A DNA stretch of 64,000 nt from positions 25,041,810 to 25,105,809 of the forward strand of contig JAZBQD010000015.1 of assembly GCA_036583965.1 (NCBI GenBank), written 5' to 3'. This document shows, piece after piece, positions 59,899 to 64,000 of this stretch. Every line of letters begins with the position of its first letter. Position 1 is the stretch's first letter. The notes under the pieces were generated by a model. It was not told where the DNA came from, did no database searches, and worked only from the letters and a program-made list of their open reading frames with translations. The DNA is from Prunella strophiata (taxonomy: Eukaryota > Chordata > Aves > Passeriformes > Prunellidae). The translations under genes and the position numbers were made by a program.

Positions 59899-61921
59899 TA
59901 GAAGCAGAAGTATTCAAAGCTAAGTACAAGTTGAGCACATTGTCTTATCACATTAGTTGTGTTCAGACCATCTCAAAGAGAAAGTTAAAGGAAGGAACAC
60001 TAAGAGAAAGAAGATTCTGAGGAAGAGATTCATCAAGGGGAAGGTGGTGAGGTTTTTCTCTCCCAGAACCACTGACTCTGAACTCATGGGTTTTGATATC
60101 CAGCAGATTTGTGAAAGCACCCAAGTTTTTCTTTGGAAAATGTTGTAGGAATCCTCAAGGGTCTGGCCTGTTATTTAAAATGCAGTTATTATCTTCTGAG
60201 AAATACTCTCTCCCTGATAACTTGGGAACTTCTGTCCTTGTACATGTTCATTCTTTCAGCTGCCCAGTAGTTTCTTAGTTTCACCTGCATAGTTACCCTG
60301 AGAGCAGTCAATGCACCTGATCAAAGGTCCCCAGGATTACAGGCATCTTTGATTACTCTGTGTTAAGACATATTTGTTGTGCTGGTAGTGGAGAGATGTT
60401 GGTTAAGTTTTGTACTTGTGAAGGGCCTAAATACATTTAGTTTGTTTTGGCCACAAGCAACTTGCTTCTCCTAGTGGGTTTAGTGAGGTTGGAGCCTGTG
60501 CAGTTGGAAGGGAGGATCTGGAGAGCCCCATTTCAAAAGAGGATTGTTTTCTAACACATCTTTTACTGCTTGTTATGTGTGTTCCAGCACATGAAATTGC
60601 AGGTGGGAGGGATGTACAAGGGCTTGATGATCTGCTCCCACTACACTATTTCAACACTGTGCATGTCCAACAGTTGAACCTGTTCTTCTACTTGTAGCAG
60701 TCAGTCTAATAAAATATATTATTAATAATAGAAACCTAAATAATACGCCCTTGCTTTTTAAAAAAAAGGTCCTAACATCAAAAAAAGAGGATAAATGATG
60801 TTAAGATTAGCTTTTGTACAGTCTGCATCACTGTTTGTTAAGAATGTTGATTGCACTATAGTTAAAATAACATTTATGAATCACTCCATGGGGGAGGATT
60901 TGCTACTAATGTTACATTTAACCTTTTCCCTAAATCTTTTTGTTTAGGAAGGAGTGCAACATGATGATCAGTGTGTATGAGCCTTGTTAACATTTGTTAA
61001 CCTCATCTTCATCAACCTTTTTCACTTCTGCTACCAATGGTCTTTCTTGGTGTCAGTGCTGAAATACTGTGTCCATACAGTCCAAGTGAATAGCCTACAC
61101 TGTCCTGTTCACTGCAGGAAATCCAATCTGTGTCTAAATAACCAGACATCTGTGCCTCCTCTATCTAGGGTAATGATTTACAATCCACTTCTCCCAGGTT
61201 TCCCCTAAAGCTGTCTCATGGTATCTTCTCTTTCAGCCAAGTATTTTCCTCAAATCCTTGTTCCCCAAAGCTCCAGTTGTATATTCTGTCCCCTACATGA
61301 CCAAGTGTTCCACAAGAGGGAAGTCTCCAGAGTTTCATCAAGTACATAACATAGTGGGTAATTGGCCTTTGTGATATTTATAACATGAGTATTACAGAAA
61401 ATAATATCAGCAATATTATTTAGTATTAACCATTGAAAAATGTACTGAAGTGGTGTATGAGTACTTGTAATTCTTCAGGGTTTGGAGATGACAGTGCTTT
61501 TCAGGAAAACTTCCACTAAGCATCATATTTCTTAGTGGAGCACAATGGGCAAGAGCTTGTAATTATTTGGCAAAGGGCAGTGAAAATATTCTCACTGTGT
61601 CCCTGTCTGAGAGAAGGATCTGAGAAACCTGCAGTTGGGGCAGAATTTTTTCTATGGGTTCATTGGTTAAAAAGAGTGGAAAGGAGGGATTACATCAGGC
61701 AGACCATGAGTTTTGAGAAGATAAAGGTAGCACTTCTCCATGGGAAAATAAAATAATAATAGTAAAAAAGGAGCATGGAGTGTTGCAGTAGTTCTTGATC
61801 TCCAGTGCTTCCTGAAGTTGTTCTTTTTCTGCTTCTCACTAGAAGCCAGACACTTCCAAAGCTATTCATACTGTGCAACTCTCTTATTTACAGATAGAAA
61901 AATATGTTTCCAAAATGTCTT

Positions 61922-61923
<2 letters not shown>
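59899..61923. other. Intergenic DNA, no gene seen
   Basis: No gene, RNA or repeat family recognised; open frames up to 74 codons without homology. Confidence 0.5.

Positions 61924-61968
<45 letters not shown>
61924..61968. repeat. Poly(T) tract, 45 bases
   Basis: The longest homopolymer in the window. On the minus strand it follows an AATAAA hexamer by about 40 bases, as a retrocopy tail might, but no source sequence or target-site duplication was recognised. Confidence 0.9.
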
Positions 61969-61971
<3 letters not shown>

Positions 61972-64000
61972 CCTACAAAATCACAGGAAGCATGAAAAAG
62001 CCTGAGGTTTTATTAATGGCATAGTGTGCAGGCTGTTCTCAGCATTTAGAGGACACTAATTTAAGGATAAAGGCTCTTGTGACCTATACTTTATAGCCTG
62101 ATTTTAAAATACTGAGCAGAAACATTTTGTTTTAAAATTATCTTCTTTCATGACACAACTTCCCACAGTGTTTTCTGTACCTTCCAGCTGGCTCTACCAG
62201 AATTGTTTCATTCTTTCCCAGTAGAGACATAGATTTTGGAAAGTAATTTGTAATGGTGTGTGTTCAATACAAACTATAATGTGAGATAAATTCTTAGTGC
62301 TTTGTGGAAGATGAAATCTCTGAAAACAAGCAATCCCCAAGAACACACCTGCAGAGCTCTCCCTCCCAGGGTGACACCTTTGAGGGTCCTCTCACACTGG
62401 CCCCTGGTCACCACCTGTGCTCAAAAGCCATCACCTCCCTGAGTGATATTTCTCTTTGGTCTGTGAAATCATCATTCAGAATATGAAATCATTTTTTCAG
62501 AATATGTCTGGGTCATTATATCCTACATGGGATGCAGAAAAATGGTTTCATTCCTGATGACCTCTTATAAGCTTATAAAGTATTAGGATTTGTCATCTGA
62601 AAAACAGCTTTTTTTCCCCATGTTTAAAAACTACAGAAAGCATGTAGTTTTGTTATTAGCTGAGAATACTATGCAATTCTCCAGTAAAGCAACTGTTAAA
62701 AATTTATTTTGCAGAGAAGTGCAATTTACACTAGCATTTTGTTATTATTAATTCTTAATAATAATAATTCTAAAGTAGAAAATGAAGTATTAATCAGTAA
62801 TGTTTAAAGAGGTATTATACATTATAGACACACAGTATTTAAAAAAACAAGGAAAGGTTTCTTCATTATTTTGTTTTTTGTGTTTGCAGCTGTGGACTAC
62901 ACATTCAAACATGGGTGAAACAAACTGCAAAACAACCTTGGTAACAAGATAACAGGGTAAGATTTTCACCACAGACACAAATTTTTCAAATGTTCTTAGA
63001 CCCAGTTTAATCTTTGTTCTTGAGAGAATGAGGAGGAGGTAGAGGGCATAAACTCTAGTGTACCATTTCTGTTTTATGTAGCTACATTCAGCTTTAGCAG
63101 GCATTCATTTATTTCAATCAGCATGAGTCTTGGCTATTGTATTTAGTATATGTGGCTCAAAATAATCTTTTTAAAGGCAGAAATCCTGAAGTGCACTGCA
63201 GCCACACTGTACTGTGAACTGATTACCTGAAGAACAGAAGCCTGTTCAGACCTTTAAAGACATAGTAAGCCATGGGAAACTGATTTCATCATTGTGCTCT
63301 GGGGAAGCTGATGACTCAGTACTTGACTTTCAACAGTGTTCATATACAGACCTTGCACACCTCTCTGTGCAAATCCTTCACTCTCCCTATTAACCAAGCT
63401 TGTCTGTATCACCTGCACACAACAATATTACTGCTGGGTATCTCAGTCAGGGGTTTTCAGAGTGCTGGTGCAACTTGTGTGTAAACAGCTTAAGTTCTGC
63501 TGCAACACAAAGTCTTCAGGGTACTTAGCCAGTCACCCTCTTTATGCTTACACACTGCTCAGAGTAATGTCAGTGACTGAATAAATACAACTGATACCTT
63601 TTTATCAGAAGCCTTATTTTTCAAAGGCTCAGAAATTAGCTTCTGTGTGTCTGACAAGTGGGAAGTTCTTGCCTTCACATTTACAACCTGGCAAAGAAAG
63701 TCAAACAGATTAAGTGTCTTGTCAAGGACACACCAGAAGAGAGAGAGAGGTAGCTGGGAAGAACTATTTTCTGCTATTGAGTCCATGTGCTTTAACCCCA
63801 GGATCAGACAAATGAATGCAGGCAGAAGCCTGACCTGAAAATAGCAGACTTTCAGTTAAGTTCACTAATGAGGATTTTAATTAGTTGAGTAAGCCAGCAT
63901 CAATACAATCAGTAAACCAAGCTCCATGACCTAGCAGCCTACTTCTTTCTAAAGGAAAATGTACTGTAGATAAGTGGATATCAGGCCTTTCTCAGCCACT
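61969..64000. other. Intergenic DNA to window end, no gene seen
   Basis: AT-rich, with a small perfect palindrome attattaa ttc ttaataat near 62744-62763. Minus-strand frame 62790-63104 (104 codons) and plus-strand frame 63336-63584 (82 codons) have no homology or splice partners that I recognise. Confidence 0.5.

Noticed and set aside
44409..64000. Expected RIPK2 exons (kinase or CARD)
   Set aside because: Translations of both strands were read for RIPK2-like text and none was found; the gene most likely lies beyond the right edge.
1..64000. CRISPR array, tRNA, rRNA, operon or bacterial defence system
   Set aside because: The DNA is vertebrate, with GT-AG introns and LINEs. No evenly spaced direct repeats and no cloverleaf or rRNA core sequence were noticed.

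Overview
The window is low-GC vertebrate nuclear DNA with spliced genes, most likely from a bird. The evidence is several CR1 LINE 3' ends (at 590-1008, 37552-38181, 44037-44408 and 50657-50712), relics of an LTR type I associate with avian genomes, and the gene order NBN-OSGIN2. That tail-to-tail order matches the human chromosome 8q21 neighbourhood (RIPK2-OSGIN2-NBN-DECR1). Most long open frames in the window are chance. The coding content comes from splice-aware reading of two genes.

Layout. 1-19988 (+): NBN (nibrin), lacking its first two coding exons, which lie left of the window. Fourteen exons (3-16) can be placed; their lengths equal or differ by whole codons from the human exons as I remember them, except exon 11. 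Exon 11 has one extra base, an in-frame TAA and a donor in the wrong phase. 19989-about 22310: NBN 3' UTR and candidate poly(A) sites. About 22400-28900: intergenic, with an LTR relic and no gene seen. 29647-43304 (-): a complete OSGIN2 coding region in six exons (555 codons), read from a CpG-island promoter at about 42940-43840. 43840-64000: gene-poor DNA upstream of OSGIN2 holding repeats, long poly(T) tracts and some non-repetitive AT-rich stretches that could be regulatory. No exon of RIPK2, expected further right, was found.

Function. NBN is the phospho-binding and adaptor subunit of the MRE11-RAD50-NBN DNA double-strand-break sensor. OSGIN2 is a predicted FAD/NAD(P)H-dependent monooxygenase-like protein related to the oxidative-stress growth inhibitor OSGIN1. 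They are neighbours with converging 3' ends, not an operon.

Points most worth following up: the apparent frameshift in NBN exon 11; a pair of about 90% identical 110-bp inverted repeats in the introns either side of OSGIN2 exon 2, a geometry that favours exon circularisation; and a 27-base poly(T) tract just upstream of the NBN exon 8 acceptor. I see no CRISPR array, tRNA, rRNA, bacterial-type system or clearly new gene family.
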